Below, in pieces: positions 8,301 through 17,495 of a DNA stretch of 64,000 nt. The notes under the pieces are model-generated. The model ran no database searches. It was given only the letters and a program-made list of their open reading frames with translations, and had not been told where the DNA came from. Position 1 is the stretch's first letter; each line of letters opens with the position of its first letter. The stretch is from Chthonomonadales bacterium (lineage in GTDB: Bacteria; Armatimonadota; Chthonomonadetes; Chthonomonadales; CAJBBX01). The DNA lies in contig JADLGO010000044.1 of the NCBI GenBank assembly GCA_020849275.1, forward strand, positions 28,403 through 92,402, read 5' to 3'. Made by a program: the position numbers and the translations under genes.

Positions 8301-9532
8301 GCAACTACCTGGCGGTGGCGGCCGCGACGGCCACGCTCAACCGCACGCTGCAGGCCGCCATCGGGGTCGTGCAGAACGCGACCGTCACCATGGTGCGCCC
8401 TGACTCACCGCAGGGCGCCGCCGGTCCGCGCGTCAACATCTTTCTGTACCAGGTGACCCCGAACGCGGCCCGGCGCGGCGAGGACCTGCCCACGCGCACC
8501 AGCGCCGGAGTCGCGGTGCGTCGGCCCGTGGCGGCCATCGACCTTCACTACCTGCTGAGCTTCTACGGCGAGGAGTCGCAGCTCGAGCCACAGCGCCTGT
8601 TGGGCGCCGCCGTGGCCGCGCTGCACGCCCGCCCGGTGCTTACGCGGCAGGCCGTGCGCGACACCGTGGCCGACAGCACGTTCGCCATGGTCGCTCAGGC
8701 GGACCTGGCCGACTCCGCCGAGCTGATCAAGCTTGCGCCGGCGCCGCTCACGCTCGAGGACCTCTCGCGGCTCTGGGCGGTCTTTTACCAGACGCCCTAT
8801 GCGCTCTCGACCGCCTACGTCGCCTCGGTGGTGTTCCTGGAGTCCGCCGAGACGGTGCGCCCCGCCCCGCCGGTGCTGGCGGGCGAGACGCACGTCGTGC
8901 CCTACCGCCGGCCGGTGATCGACTCCGTGGCCGCCGCGGCGGACCCGGCGCTGCCCATTCTGCCCGGCGCGGCCGTGGCGCTGCGCGGCCGCAGCCTGCG
9001 CGGCGACATGACGGAGTTGCTGCTCGGCGGCATCTCCGTAGCGCCGGCGGCGGACCGCATCGCGGACACGCGCGTGGAGGCCGACCTGCCTGACCTGCCG
9101 GCCGGCGTTCACGGTGCGCAAGTGGTGCATGCTATCGCCTTCGGCGATCCGCCGGAGCCGCGCCGCGCCACGCCGTCTAACGTGGCCGCATTCGTGCTGC
9201 ATCCCGTGATCGCGCGTCGGGCGGACGACCCATCGGCCTACGACATCACGCTCAACGCTTCGGGCGGCTCACCCACACCGGACTCGATGACGGTGCGCGT
9301 GACGCCGGCCGTGGCCGCGGGCCAGCGTGCGCAGATCGAGCTGATGCGCGGCGCGGCGGTCGAGCGCGTCGTCCAGGCGCCGACCGTGACCATGCCGACT
9401 GGCACGCTGACCTTCCCGCTGGCCGGCGTGCCGGCCGGAAGCTACCTGGTGCGCGTGCGCGTTGACGGCGCCGAGAGCCCGTTCGAGGTGGATGGCGCGG
9501 GCCTGCCGGTGGCGCCGGAGGTTGCGTGGTGA
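8297..9532 (+). CDS. DUF4255 tail terminator/cap protein (Pvc16-like) with Ig-like extension
   Basis: 411 residues. Residues about 1-195 are a DUF4255 (Pvc16 N-terminal) domain: VNIFLYQVTPNAARR, then LDLHYLLSFYG-type strand (here IDLHYLLSFYGEE) and LEDLSRLWAVFYQTPYALS. This family caps the distal end of the tube and sheath. Residues about 200-411 are Ser/Thr/Val-rich beta sandwich-like segments containing LPILPGAAVALRGRSL, in the style of IPT/TIG folds. The start ATGA overlaps the previous stop. The extra beta domain is common in soil-bacterial members and may be surface exposed. Confidence 0.88.
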   Translation: MSNYLAVAAATATLNRTLQAAIGVVQNATVTMVRPDSPQGAAGPRVNIFLYQVTPNAARRGEDLPTRTSAGVAVRRPVAAIDLHYLLSFYGEESQLEPQRLLGAAVAALHARPVLTRQAVRDTVADSTFAMVAQADLADSAELIKLAPAPLTLEDLSRLWAVFYQTPYALSTAYVASVVFLESAETVRPAPPVLAGETHVVPYRRPVIDSVAAAADPALPILPGAAVALRGRSLRGDMTELLLGGISVAPAADRIADTRVEADLPDLPAGVHGAQVVHAIAFGDPPEPRRATPSNVAAFVLHPVIARRADDPSAYDITLNASGGSPTPDSMTVRVTPAVAAGQRAQIELMRGAAVERVVQAPTVTMPTGTLTFPLAGVPAGSYLVRVRVDGAESPFEVDGAGLPVAPEVAW

Positions 9533-11496
9533 GCGCCGTAGCGCACGAGGCGGCATGGGCCCGCGCCAACCAGACCTACCTGAGCGCCTGTTTCGACGAG
9601 CTGCGTGTTCTGCTCGAACACCGCTGCGCCGACTCCGCCGCCGCGATGGCGGCCATCGAGGCCAGCGGGCACGCCACGCGTCGCGCGGCCGGCGAGATGC
9701 CGCGTCCGCCCGCCCTCGATCGGCTCTGCGAGGCGTTCGGGCTCACCGGCTTCGAGCGCGCCGTTGTTGTCCTCTGCGCCGGCATGGCCATGCGCTCCGA
9801 GATGGCGGAGGTGTGCGCGCGGCACGGCGCGCGCGGGGGGCGACCCACGCTCGGCTTCGCGCTGGCCGCCCTGCCAGACGCCCACTGGAGCGCACTCGCG
9901 CCGGACGCGCCGCTGCGCTACTGGCGCCTGGTGGAGCTGGACCCCGGCCCCATGCTCACCGAGCGGCCGATGCGCCTTGACGAGCGTGTGCTGCACTTCC
10001 TGGCCGGAGTCGAGAGCCTGGACGAGCGCCTGCAGGGGCTGGTGCAGCCCGCGCCGTCCGCCGGGGACCTCGCCGCCACGCGCCAGGCACTCGCGGAGCG
10101 GATCGCCGCGCTCTGGGGCTCTCTGGAGCCCGGCCGGGCGTGGCCGCCAGTGCAACTCTGCGGGGGCGACGGCGACGCGCGAAGGCGCGTTGCCGCAGCT
10201 GCCTGCGCGAGCCTGGGCGTTGGCCTCTCCCTGCTCCCCTCGGCGGCCGTGCCGCGCGCCGCCGCCGAGCGCGACGAGATGGCGCGCCTCTGGAACCGCG
10301 AGGCGGCCCTGCGCGAGACGGCCCTCCTGCTGGAGTGCGCCGACGAGGACACGGCCGACGGCACGGCCGCCGTGGCGGATCTGGCCGGCCGCCTTCAGGG
10401 AGCGGTGCTCCTCGGCGCTGGCGAGCCGCTGAGCGCGCCGGGCCTTGCGGCCGTGCGCCTGGATGTGGAGCCGCTGCAGCCATGCGAGCAGCGCGCGCTG
10501 TGGGAGCGCGCGCTGGGGCCGCTCGCCGCGCGGCTAGACGGGCACCTGGGGCGACTGGCGGCGCAGTTCCGGCTCACCGAGCCGGACATCCTGGGCGCCA
10601 GCGCCGCGGCCGCACCGGCCTGGCTGTCGCCTCAGGCCGCGGCCGACGCCGCCTGGGAGGCCTGCCGCGCCCAGGCCCGGCCGCGAGTCGACCGGCTCGC
10701 CGAGCGCGTCGTCTCGCCTGCTGGGTGGGACGACCTGGTGCTGCCGCAGCCCCAGAGGGAGACCCTGCGCGACATCGCCGCGCACGTGCGTAACCGCGCG
10801 CGGGTCTACCAGGACTGGGGCTTCGAGCGACGCGGCGCGCGCGGCCTGGGCATCAGCGCCCTGTTCGCCGGGCCGAGTGGCACCGGCAAAACGATGGCCG
10901 CCGAGGTGCTGGCCAACGATCTGCGGCTCGACCTCTATCGCATTGACCTGAGCCGCGTCGTGAGCAAATACATCGGAGAGACAGAGAAGAACCTGAGTCG
11001 CGTCTTCGACGCCGCCGAGGCCGGCGGGGCCGTTCTCCTCTTTGACGAAGCCGACGCGCTGTTCGGCAAGCGCACCGAGGTGCGCGACAGCCACGATCGC
11101 TACGCGAATATTGAGGTCAGCTATCTACTGCAGCGCATGGAGTGCTATCGCGGCCTGGCGGTGCTCACCACGAACATGAAGGCCGCGCTGGACCCGGCCT
11201 TTCTGCGGCGCATTCGCTTCGTGGTTCAGTTCCCGTTCCCGGACGCCTCGGCGCGCGCGCGGATCTGGCGCCGCGCCTTCCCGGACGCCGTGCCGCGCGA
11301 GGGCCTCGAGCCGGAGCGCCTCGCGCAACTCAACGTGCCCGGAGGCAGCATTCGCAACATGGCGCTGCACGCCGCGTTCCTTGCGGCCGAGGCTGGCGGG
11401 CCGGTCCGCATGGCGCACCTGCTGCGCGCGGCCCGCGCCGAGTATGGCAAGCTGGAGCGCTCCCTCACCGAGCCCGAGGTGCGTGGATGGACGTGA
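9529..11496 (+). CDS. AAA+ ATPase of contractile injection systems (Afp15/Pvc15-like)
   Basis: About 655 residues. The N-terminal 400 residues match the variable region of Afp15-type ATPases, beginning with [18 protein letters not shown]. The AAA+ core is complete: Walker A GPSGTGKT near residue 450, Walker [12 protein letters not shown] near 504, and the FLRRIRF arginine-finger segment near 560. Family members are needed for particle assembly or payload loading in the cytoplasm. The GTG at 9529 overlaps the upstream stop (GTGA); GTG 9526 is the alternative. Confidence 0.93.
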   Translation: MSAVAHEAAWARANQTYLSACFDELRVLLEHRCADSAAAMAAIEASGHATRRAAGEMPRPPALDRLCEAFGLTGFERAVVVLCAGMAMRSEMAEVCARHGARGGRPTLGFALAALPDAHWSALAPDAPLRYWRLVELDPGPMLTERPMRLDERVLHFLAGVESLDERLQGLVQPAPSAGDLAATRQALAERIAALWGSLEPGRAWPPVQLCGGDGDARRRVAAAACASLGVGLSLLPSAAVPRAAAERDEMARLWNREAALRETALLLECADEDTADGTAAVADLAGRLQGAVLLGAGEPLSAPGLAAVRLDVEPLQPCEQRALWERALGPLAARLDGHLGRLAAQFRLTEPDILGASAAAAPAWLSPQAAADAAWEACRAQARPRVDRLAERVVSPAGWDDLVLPQPQRETLRDIAAHVRNRARVYQDWGFERRGARGLGISALFAGPSGTGKTMAAEVLANDLRLDLYRIDLSRVVSKYIGETEKNLSRVFDAAEAGGAVLLFDEADALFGKRTEVRDSHDRYANIEVSYLLQRMECYRGLAVLTTNMKAALDPAFLRRIRFVVQFPFPDASARARIWRRAFPDAVPREGLEPERLAQLNVPGGSIRNMALHAAFLAAEAGGPVRMAHLLRAARAEYGKLERSLTEPEVRGWT

Positions 11497-11783
11497 CGCC
11501 CGCCGACGTGCACCTCGCCATCGGCCGCCTGGTCCTGCACGGCGTCGCTCCCGCCGATGCCGCCCGCCTGGGCGCTGCGATGGAGCGCGAGCTGCAGCGC
11601 CTGCTGGAGACGCGGGGCCTTCCGTCGGGCCTGGCGCGTGGGGCGTCGCTCGACGAGGGCGAGGTCTGCGTGCCCGCGGGCGCCGGGCCGGAGGAGGCCG
11701 GGCGCGCGGCCGCCGGCGCAGTCTACCGCCGGCTCGGCTCGGCGCGGGCCGCTCCGGGCCGGCCAGGGGACTCGGGGCGATGA
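11487..11783 (+). CDS. Small conserved eCIS protein between ATPase and DUF4157 gene
   Basis: 98 residues. It overlaps the end of the ATPase gene by ten bases and the start of the next gene by four, so all three are translationally coupled. The composition (many Leu, Ala, Arg) and the pattern VHLAIGRLVLHGV...MERELQRLLETRG...GRAAAGAVYRRLG suggest a short helical protein. I recall similar ~100-residue proteins at this exact place, just before DUF4157 genes, in other eCIS loci. A role as adaptor or chaperone for the DUF4157 payload is inference from position. Confidence 0.6.
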   Translation: MDVTPADVHLAIGRLVLHGVAPADAARLGAAMERELQRLLETRGLPSGLARGASLDEGEVCVPAGAGPEEAGRAAAGAVYRRLGSARAAPGRPGDSGR

Positions 11784-14700
11784 GCACCGCGACGCACACT
11801 CAAGCGCCTCCGATGGTGGCCCACGACAGCGCGCCGGCGCCCGCATCGAGCGGCCTTGCCCGCCCGTCCGATTCGCGCCGCCTGCCGCGCGCGCTGCGTG
11901 CCGCGCCGGGCGCACTGCAGGCCCGGCTCCTCGTGGGGCCGACCGATGGCCCGTTCGAACGCGATGCGGAGCGGTTGGCGGACCTGGTGACCGATGGCCG
12001 CGCGCCAGCGCCCCCGGCCGGCGGCGAGGCGCCGGCGGCCGAGTCGGGGCCGCCGCTGCGAGCGAGCGCGGTGGAGGGCGCCACCCCGGCGGCCACCCCC
12101 ATCGTGGCCGCTGCCCTCGGCCGTGCCGGGCCGGGCTCGCCGTTGCCGTCCGCCGACCGCGCGGACTTCGAGGAGCGGCTTGGCCACGACTTCGCGGCGG
12201 TGCGCGTGCACGCCGACGAGCCCGCCGCCGAGGCCGCCTGCGGCCTGCGAGCCCACGCCTTCGCCCGTGGCAGCGACATCTACTTCGCGCGCGGGGCCTA
12301 CCGGCCGCACACGCACGCCGGCCGCCACCTGATCGCCCACGAGCTCGCGCACGTCATTCAGCAGCGCCCGCAGGTGATCGCGCGGCAGCCGGTGGAGGCG
12401 CCCGCGCCCCAGGCGCCCGACGCCTCCGCGGACCCGACGAGCGCGGCGGCCGCGGAGATCGCGGACATGCTTCGCGCCGATCCTTCCGATGCCGCGGGGG
12501 AGGCGAGGGGCCGACTGAACGCGCTGGAGCCCGCGTCACGCACCGCCGTGATCGCGCGGGTGCGTCTGATGCTGGGCCCACGTCAGCGTGCCGGCCTGGC
12601 CGCCCTCCTCTCGGAGCCGGGCGCGCGGCCAGGCGCGCGGGCCCCCTCGCAGCCCTCCCCGCCGACGCCACCGGAGCCCGCGCCGCGCCACGGCGGCGCG
12701 CCGGCCTCACCGGCGTCCGCGCCCCAAGCGCCCCCGCCGCCCGCGCCTGCCCCCGCCGAGGCTCCGACGGCACGCGGCGAGCAGCCCCCCGCCGCGCAGG
12801 GCCAGATGCGCGAGGCCGGCGGGCGAGCGGTCGCGGAGCGTGGCCAGGCGGTGGCCGAGGCGCGGGGCGCGGCCGCCAGGAGCGTAGATCAGGCGGCGCG
12901 CGGAGACGCCCCCGCGTCGGAGGCGCCTCCGGAGGGGGCCGGCGAGCTGCCGGCGCTGGCCTCGCTGCTCGCGCCGATCCCGGAGCCACCGGCCGCGTCT
13001 GGCGGCGATCCGGGTGCGGCCGCGGCCGCGACCCAAGGCGCGTTCGTGGCGCCCTTCGACAGCGACACGGCGGTTGCGACCGAGCCGTTCGGCGCGCCGG
13101 GGCCGGGCACAACGTTCATCGGAAGCCCGTTCGGCCCGGCCGATCCCGTGCTCGCCAGCGGACCTGGCGCCGCGACCCCGGGCGCCTTCCTCGCGCCGGA
13201 GCCCGCGCCGCCCGCCGACGTGCAGGGCCTGATGGCGGCCATCGCCGAGGCGCCGCAGGCCGCGCGGGAGCAGGTCCAGGCCGCCTCCACCGCCGCGCGG
13301 CGCCGCGTGCTGGCGCGCGGGGAAGCCCTGATCGCAGCGGTGCGCGCGCAGGTCGGCGCCGCCCGGCAGGCGCTCGGCGCCGCGTTCAGCACGCGCCGGG
13401 TGGAGCTGGAGGCCGGCATCACGACGGCGGAGAGCGGCATTGCCACGGAGCGAACGAACCGCCGCAACGAGGCGGCGACGCGCGGGCAGACCTGTCGCGA
13501 CACCGTGAGTGGGCTCTTCCGTGACCATCGCACCACCATCGAGACGGCCGTCCGCGACAAGAAGACCGAGGCCGACGGTCTCCGCCAGCGGTACCAGGAT
13601 CGCGTGCACACTCGCACCGTCGAGCAGACGGCCGATGCGCGCCGCAAGGGCTCGACGCTGGCCGACGGTTACCCTTCCACCGAGCGAGGCGGGCGCCAGG
13701 CCGACGCCGCGCGCGGCGCGGCGGAGCGCACCGCCCGCGAGATGGAGGAGCGAGAGCCCGACGCCGTGGACGCCGTCGCCGAGATCCACGAGCCCGTGCC
13801 GGACCAGATACAGGAGAAGGGCGACGAGGCGCTCCGGGGCTACGACGACCGCCTGCCCGGTATGCTCGAGGAGATCGATCGCCACGTCGCCGACACACAG
13901 GCGGCCATCGATTCCCTGGCAGACGGTGCGTCCACCAGCCTGCAGGCGCTCGCGGCGAGGTGGCGAGCGGATCTAGGCGCCGCGGAGTCCGCCGCCATCG
14001 CGCGCGCCGAAGCCGTCGGTCCGCAGGCCGAGGCGCAGATCGGCGCCGGCATGGTCGGAGCGGCCGCCGGGATCGGCCGCACCACCGAACGCGCGATTGC
14101 GCCGCTCCAGGGCGTGGCCGACCAGGCGGTCGTCATCCTCGCCGCCGCCCCGGACCCCGACGCGGAACGCGCGCAGCGGTTCACCGATGGCGTCGTCACC
14201 TTCATCGGGAACGCGGCGGGCGAGGCAGTCGCGGCGGTTCAACAGGCGGCGGCCGGGGCCGAGCAGCGCCTGGCCGGCGCGCAGCCCGCGGCCGCCCAGG
14301 GCCTGGCCGCGGTGCAGGCCGAGGCCGCCGGCGTGATCGCCAGCTCGGCACAGAGCGTGACCTCCGGAATAGCCGACCTGCTCGGCAGGCTGCGCGAGGG
14401 CGCCGGGCGGCAGACCACGCAGCTCGACACGGGCTGCACGGCGGCCGAGAACGACACCAGGACGCGCCTCGAGGAGGCCGTGCGTAAGGCGGACGAGGGC
14501 TTCGCAAGGCCGATCGCCGACGCCGAGACGAAGATCCGCGAGGCCGTCGACGAAGGGCTCGGCAAGAACGACGAGGCGCTCGGCTCGCTGGGCGCCAGCA
14601 TGCGCGACGCCGCTAGCGACGCGGCGTGGGACTACGACCACCCCGTCCTCGCGACGCTGCGCGACATCGGCGAGATCGTGGCGGGAGTCATCGTCGGTGT

Positions 14701-16450
14701 GCTTCTGGTGCTGGCCGCCGTCGTCGTCGTGATCCTGCTGGCCAAGGCGGCCGTCGCCCTCCTGGTCGCGGCGGGCGTGTCGCTGGCGGTGGCGGAGATC
14801 ATCGTCGCGGTCGGACTGATCGCCTTCGCCGCCTATCAGGCGTATCAGGCGTATGAGGCCTACCGGGCGGCGGGCGAGTCGGGCGGCGGGGCCGCGGTGG
14901 AGGTGGCGCTCGACTTCACCGGCATCAACGACATGCGCCACTCCTTCACGCAGGAGGGCCTGACGCCCTTCGAGCGCGGCGAGAAGTTTGGCAAGGGCGC
15001 GGCCACGCTGGTGCTGCTGTTCGTCGGCGCGCGCCAGCTCGGCAAGCGGTTCCGTGGGCGCATGCCCGGCTCGCTGCCGAACCCTGCGAGGGCCACCGTG
15101 CCCGGCGAGCCGCTCCCGCCCGGCCCGCGCCCCGGCGGCCCTGCCCCGTCGCTCCCGGAGCCCGTGCCGGCTCGGCCAGCGGCCCTTCCGGCCGAGCCCG
15201 CGCCCGCGCCTCCGCGGCCGGCCCCTCCGCAGCCCGCGCCGAGCCCGGTGCCGCCCGAGCCGGCGCCCGCGCCGCGTCTCGCGCCGCCCGCGCCGCGGCC
15301 GTCGCCTGTCGCCGGCCCGCCCGAGGGCGGCCGGGTCATCCCGTTTCGCCGCCCTGCCCCTCCGGCGCTCGAGGCTCCACCTCCGGTCAGGCCCATGCCC
15401 GTCGAGCCGCCGGCCCGCTCCCCGGGCCGCGTGGTCGAGTTGCCGCGCCGACCTCAGGCGCCGCCGGCGTCGCCCGCGCCCGAGGGGGGCGCCAGGGTGA
15501 TCGAGTTCCCGCGCGGGGGCCGACGGGGCGTGCCCACGGAGCCCACGCCGGCGGCTCCGGCCCAGGCGCCGCCTGTGGAGCACGCGGAGGCCGCGGGCGC
15601 CGAGGGCTACCGCCCGCGGCCCGTCCCGGCCGCGCCGGAGGGGGCGCGGCCGCCCACCGTGGCGTCGGCGGCGGGCGAGGGCGGCGGAAGCCGCCCGCCG
15701 GCCGGGGGCCGGCCGCGGCCCGTGGCGACGGAGCCCGCCCCGCCGCGCCGGCGCGGAGGCTCGCGAGGCCCGCGGCCGCCCGCCGGCGGGCGCGGGCGGG
15801 CGGGCGGCGCCCATCCCTCCGGGTCGGCGCCGCCTGAGGCGACGCCGCAGGCCCCGCCGCGGGTCGGCGCCCCGTCCGAGGCGCCACCCCCCGAGGCGGT
15901 TTCGCCGGCGCGCGGCCGCCCCGCCCCGGGCGGGCGCCCTCCGCCAGAGACCGTGGAGCAGTACGTGGCGCGCGGCGGAAAGATCACGAAGGTGGAACCC
16001 CAGCCCACGCCCGAGCCCAGAATCACCGCGCAGCCCGCCGAGCGGCCGCCGGGCGCCGAGCTGAAGCCGTTGGGCGAAGGGCCGGCCGAGCGGGCCGTGC
16101 AGCCGACCACACCCTACCGAGCCGGCCTCACGGCGCCGCCCCGCCATCACGTGTTCCCGCAGTCGCAGCGGCCCTGGTTCGAGGCGCGCGGCTTTCGCGG
16201 GCCGCGCGACATCGACAACTACACGCTGGAGCTCCCAGAGGCCGAGCACCAGGCGATCCATGGGGGCGGCGACTATCGGCTGGGGCGCAGCACCGGCTTC
16301 GACTGGAACTCGCGCTTGATGAGCCGGCTCCGAGCCGCCGAGCGGGCGCAGGGGCGCCCGCTCACCTTCCGGCAGATCCTGCGGATCGCCCGGTTGGCGA
16401 TGCGCGAGTTCGGTCTGGAGGGGCGCAAGTTCGTGAGGTACCGGGACTGA
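11780..16450 (+). CDS. Giant DUF4157 eCIS payload with helical core, membrane segment and C-terminal HNH-like toxin domain
   Basis: 1556 residues. (i) Residues about 127-200: DUF4157 with LGHDFAAVRVHADEPA and an HELAH zinc motif at 187-191; this domain is common on eCIS cargo. (ii) About 200-470: Pro/Ala-rich. (iii) About 474-947: charged alpha-helical, probably coiled-coil. (iv) About 963-1019: strongly hydrophobic, room for two membrane helices. (v) About 1094-1450: Pro-rich disorder. (vi) About 1450-1556: RHHVFPQ (H1456, H1457), AIHGGG (H1494) and DWN (1508-1510), the pattern of DUF2380/SHH-type HNH nuclease toxins known from myxobacteria. It overlaps the preceding small gene by ATGA. No immunity-like gene follows. 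It may also act as tape measure, since no other candidate is present. Start at ATG 11780; upstream frame is the ATPase gene shadow. Confidence 0.85.
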   Translation: MSTATHTQAPPMVAHDSAPAPASSGLARPSDSRRLPRALRAAPGALQARLLVGPTDGPFERDAERLADLVTDGRAPAPPAGGEAPAAESGPPLRASAVEGATPAATPIVAAALGRAGPGSPLPSADRADFEERLGHDFAAVRVHADEPAAEAACGLRAHAFARGSDIYFARGAYRPHTHAGRHLIAHELAHVIQQRPQVIARQPVEAPAPQAPDASADPTSAAAAEIADMLRADPSDAAGEARGRLNALEPASRTAVIARVRLMLGPRQRAGLAALLSEPGARPGARAPSQPSPPTPPEPAPRHGGAPASPASAPQAPPPPAPAPAEAPTARGEQPPAAQGQMREAGGRAVAERGQAVAEARGAAARSVDQAARGDAPASEAPPEGAGELPALASLLAPIPEPPAASGGDPGAAAAATQGAFVAPFDSDTAVATEPFGAPGPGTTFIGSPFGPADPVLASGPGAATPGAFLAPEPAPPADVQGLMAAIAEAPQAAREQVQAASTAARRRVLARGEALIAAVRAQVGAARQALGAAFSTRRVELEAGITTAESGIATERTNRRNEAATRGQTCRDTVSGLFRDHRTTIETAVRDKKTEADGLRQRYQDRVHTRTVEQTADARRKGSTLADGYPSTERGGRQADAARGAAERTAREMEEREPDAVDAVAEIHEPVPDQIQEKGDEALRGYDDRLPGMLEEIDRHVADTQAAIDSLADGASTSLQALAARWRADLGAAESAAIARAEAVGPQAEAQIGAGMVGAAAGIGRTTERAIAPLQGVADQAVVILAAAPDPDAERAQRFTDGVVTFIGNAAGEAVAAVQQAAAGAEQRLAGAQPAAAQGLAAVQAEAAGVIASSAQSVTSGIADLLGRLREGAGRQTTQLDTGCTAAENDTRTRLEEAVRKADEGFARPIADAETKIREAVDEGLGKNDEALGSLGASMRDAASDAAWDYDHPVLATLRDIGEIVAGVIVGVLLVLAAVVVVILLAKAAVALLVAAGVSLAVAEIIVAVGLIAFAAYQAYQAYEAYRAAGESGGGAAVEVALDFTGINDMRHSFTQEGLTPFERGEKFGKGAATLVLLFVGARQLGKRFRGRMPGSLPNPARATVPGEPLPPGPRPGGPAPSLPEPVPARPAALPAEPAPAPPRPAPPQPAPSPVPPEPAPAPRLAPPAPRPSPVAGPPEGGRVIPFRRPAPPALEAPPPVRPMPVEPPARSPGRVVELPRRPQAPPASPAPEGGARVIEFPRGGRRGVPTEPTPAAPAQAPPVEHAEAAGAEGYRPRPVPAAPEGARPPTVASAAGEGGGSRPPAGGRPRPVATEPAPPRRRGGSRGPRPPAGGRGRAGGAHPSGSAPPEATPQAPPRVGAPSEAPPPEAVSPARGRPAPGGRPPPETVEQYVARGGKITKVEPQPTPEPRITAQPAERPPGAELKPLGEGPAERAVQPTTPYRAGLTAPPRHHVFPQSQRPWFEARGFRGPRDIDNYTLELPEAEHQAIHGGGDYRLGRSTGFDWNSRLMSRLRAAERAQGRPLTFRQILRIARLAMREFGLEGRKFVRYRD

Positions 16451-16538
16451 CAGATCTTTGCCGCTCGGGGCCGCTCGGACCCGTGGAGCCGCTGGAGGAT
16501 GACGTGAGCCGGAGACCGATGCAGGAGGACGGGCCGCG

Positions 16539-17192
16539 ATGAGCGCCCTGTCGACCTCGCCCAAGCTGCTGCGCGGCGCCATCGTCGGCGTCGACATCCT
16601 GAACCCGATCCCGCAGGTGATCGTGTTCCAGTACAACCCGGACGCCCTCACCCGCTCGCTCAAGCCGCGCACCATGGGCGGCGAGGGCGCCCGGTCGGAA
16701 GCCATGCGCCTGACGGGCGCGCCCGAGGAGACGATCAAGCTGGAGGTGGAGATCGACGCGGCCGACCAACTCGAGCGGGGCGACAACGTCACCGTCGGCA
16801 TGGGCATCTATCCGCAGCTCTCCGCGCTGGAGATGCTGATCTACCCGCACAGCGGGCTCGTGATCGCGAACACCGTGCTGATGGCCGTCGGCACCATCGA
16901 GGTGGCGCCGCCGATGGCGCCGCTCACCCTCTTCATCTGGGGACCCAGGCGCGTGCTGCCAGTCCGTATCACCGACTTCTCGATCGCCGAGGAGGCTCAC
17001 GACCCGTCGCTCAACCCGGTCCGCGCCAGGGTGTCGCTCGGCCTGCGCGCGCTCAGCTACAACGACTTCTCCGTCACCCATCCCGGCTACGCCCTCTTTC
17101 TGGCGCACCAGGTCGCCAAGGAGGCGATGGCTGCGGTGGGCACGGTCACCGACGTGGCCGCCGTCGCGGGCGGCAACGTTAAGCTGTTCTGA
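16539..17192 (+). CDS. CIS tube-baseplate adaptor protein (Afp7/Pvc7 N-terminal family)
   Basis: 217 residues. The segment VIVFQYNPDALTRSLKPR near residue 30 is the signature of the contractile-injection-system tube/adaptor N-terminal domain, found fused to LysM in Afp7/Pvc7. Here the LysM part is a separate gene eight bases downstream. The protein links the tube to the baseplate hub. ATG 16539 has an AGGAGG site ten bases upstream. It follows an 88-base gap, the widest between the eCIS genes from sheath to fibre. Confidence 0.88.
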   Translation: MSALSTSPKLLRGAIVGVDILNPIPQVIVFQYNPDALTRSLKPRTMGGEGARSEAMRLTGAPEETIKLEVEIDAADQLERGDNVTVGMGIYPQLSALEMLIYPHSGLVIANTVLMAVGTIEVAPPMAPLTLFIWGPRRVLPVRITDFSIAEEAHDPSLNPVRARVSLGLRALSYNDFSVTHPGYALFLAHQVAKEAMAAVGTVTDVAAVAGGNVKLF

Positions 17193-17200
17193 GGAGCGTC

Positions 17201-17491
17201 ATGTTCGACCCGTCCAGCCGCTACCACGCCCTGGCGACTTCCTCCGTCATCGGGGCCGACGGCCGCCCCGTCGCCTACGTGCGGCGGCGCTTCCTGCCGC
17301 ACGGAAGCCGCATGCAGCTCCTCGGCCAGGTGATCGTACAGCAGGGCGACCGCATCGACCTGGTCGCCGCCCGCGTGGCCGGCGATCCGGAGCAGTTCTG
17401 GCGCGTGGCGGACGCAAACGACGCCATGAGCCCATTCGACCTGACCGCCGAGACGGGCCGCCGCCTGCGAGTGGCGGCTCCGGAGCCCTGA
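17201..17491 (+). CDS. LysM-like baseplate protein (gp53/Afp7 C-terminal type)
   Basis: 96 residues. The chain shows a start SSRYHALATSSV and ends in a LysM-like fold: IVQQGDRIDLVAARVAGDPEQFWRVADAN. In phage and eCIS baseplates this domain (T4 gp53, Afp7 C-terminus) clamps wedge to hub. It sits between the adaptor and hub genes, eight bases after the first and four before the second, so adaptor and LysM appear to be the two halves of an Afp7-like protein encoded separately. Confidence 0.82.
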   Translation: MFDPSSRYHALATSSVIGADGRPVAYVRRRFLPHGSRMQLLGQVIVQQGDRIDLVAARVAGDPEQFWRVADANDAMSPFDLTAETGRRLRVAAPEP

Positions 17492-17495
17492 GGCC

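Noticed and set aside
13973..16807. 944-residue frame opposite the DUF4157 gene
   Set aside because: Arg/Gly/His-rich low-complexity shadow; the plus strand has clear domains.
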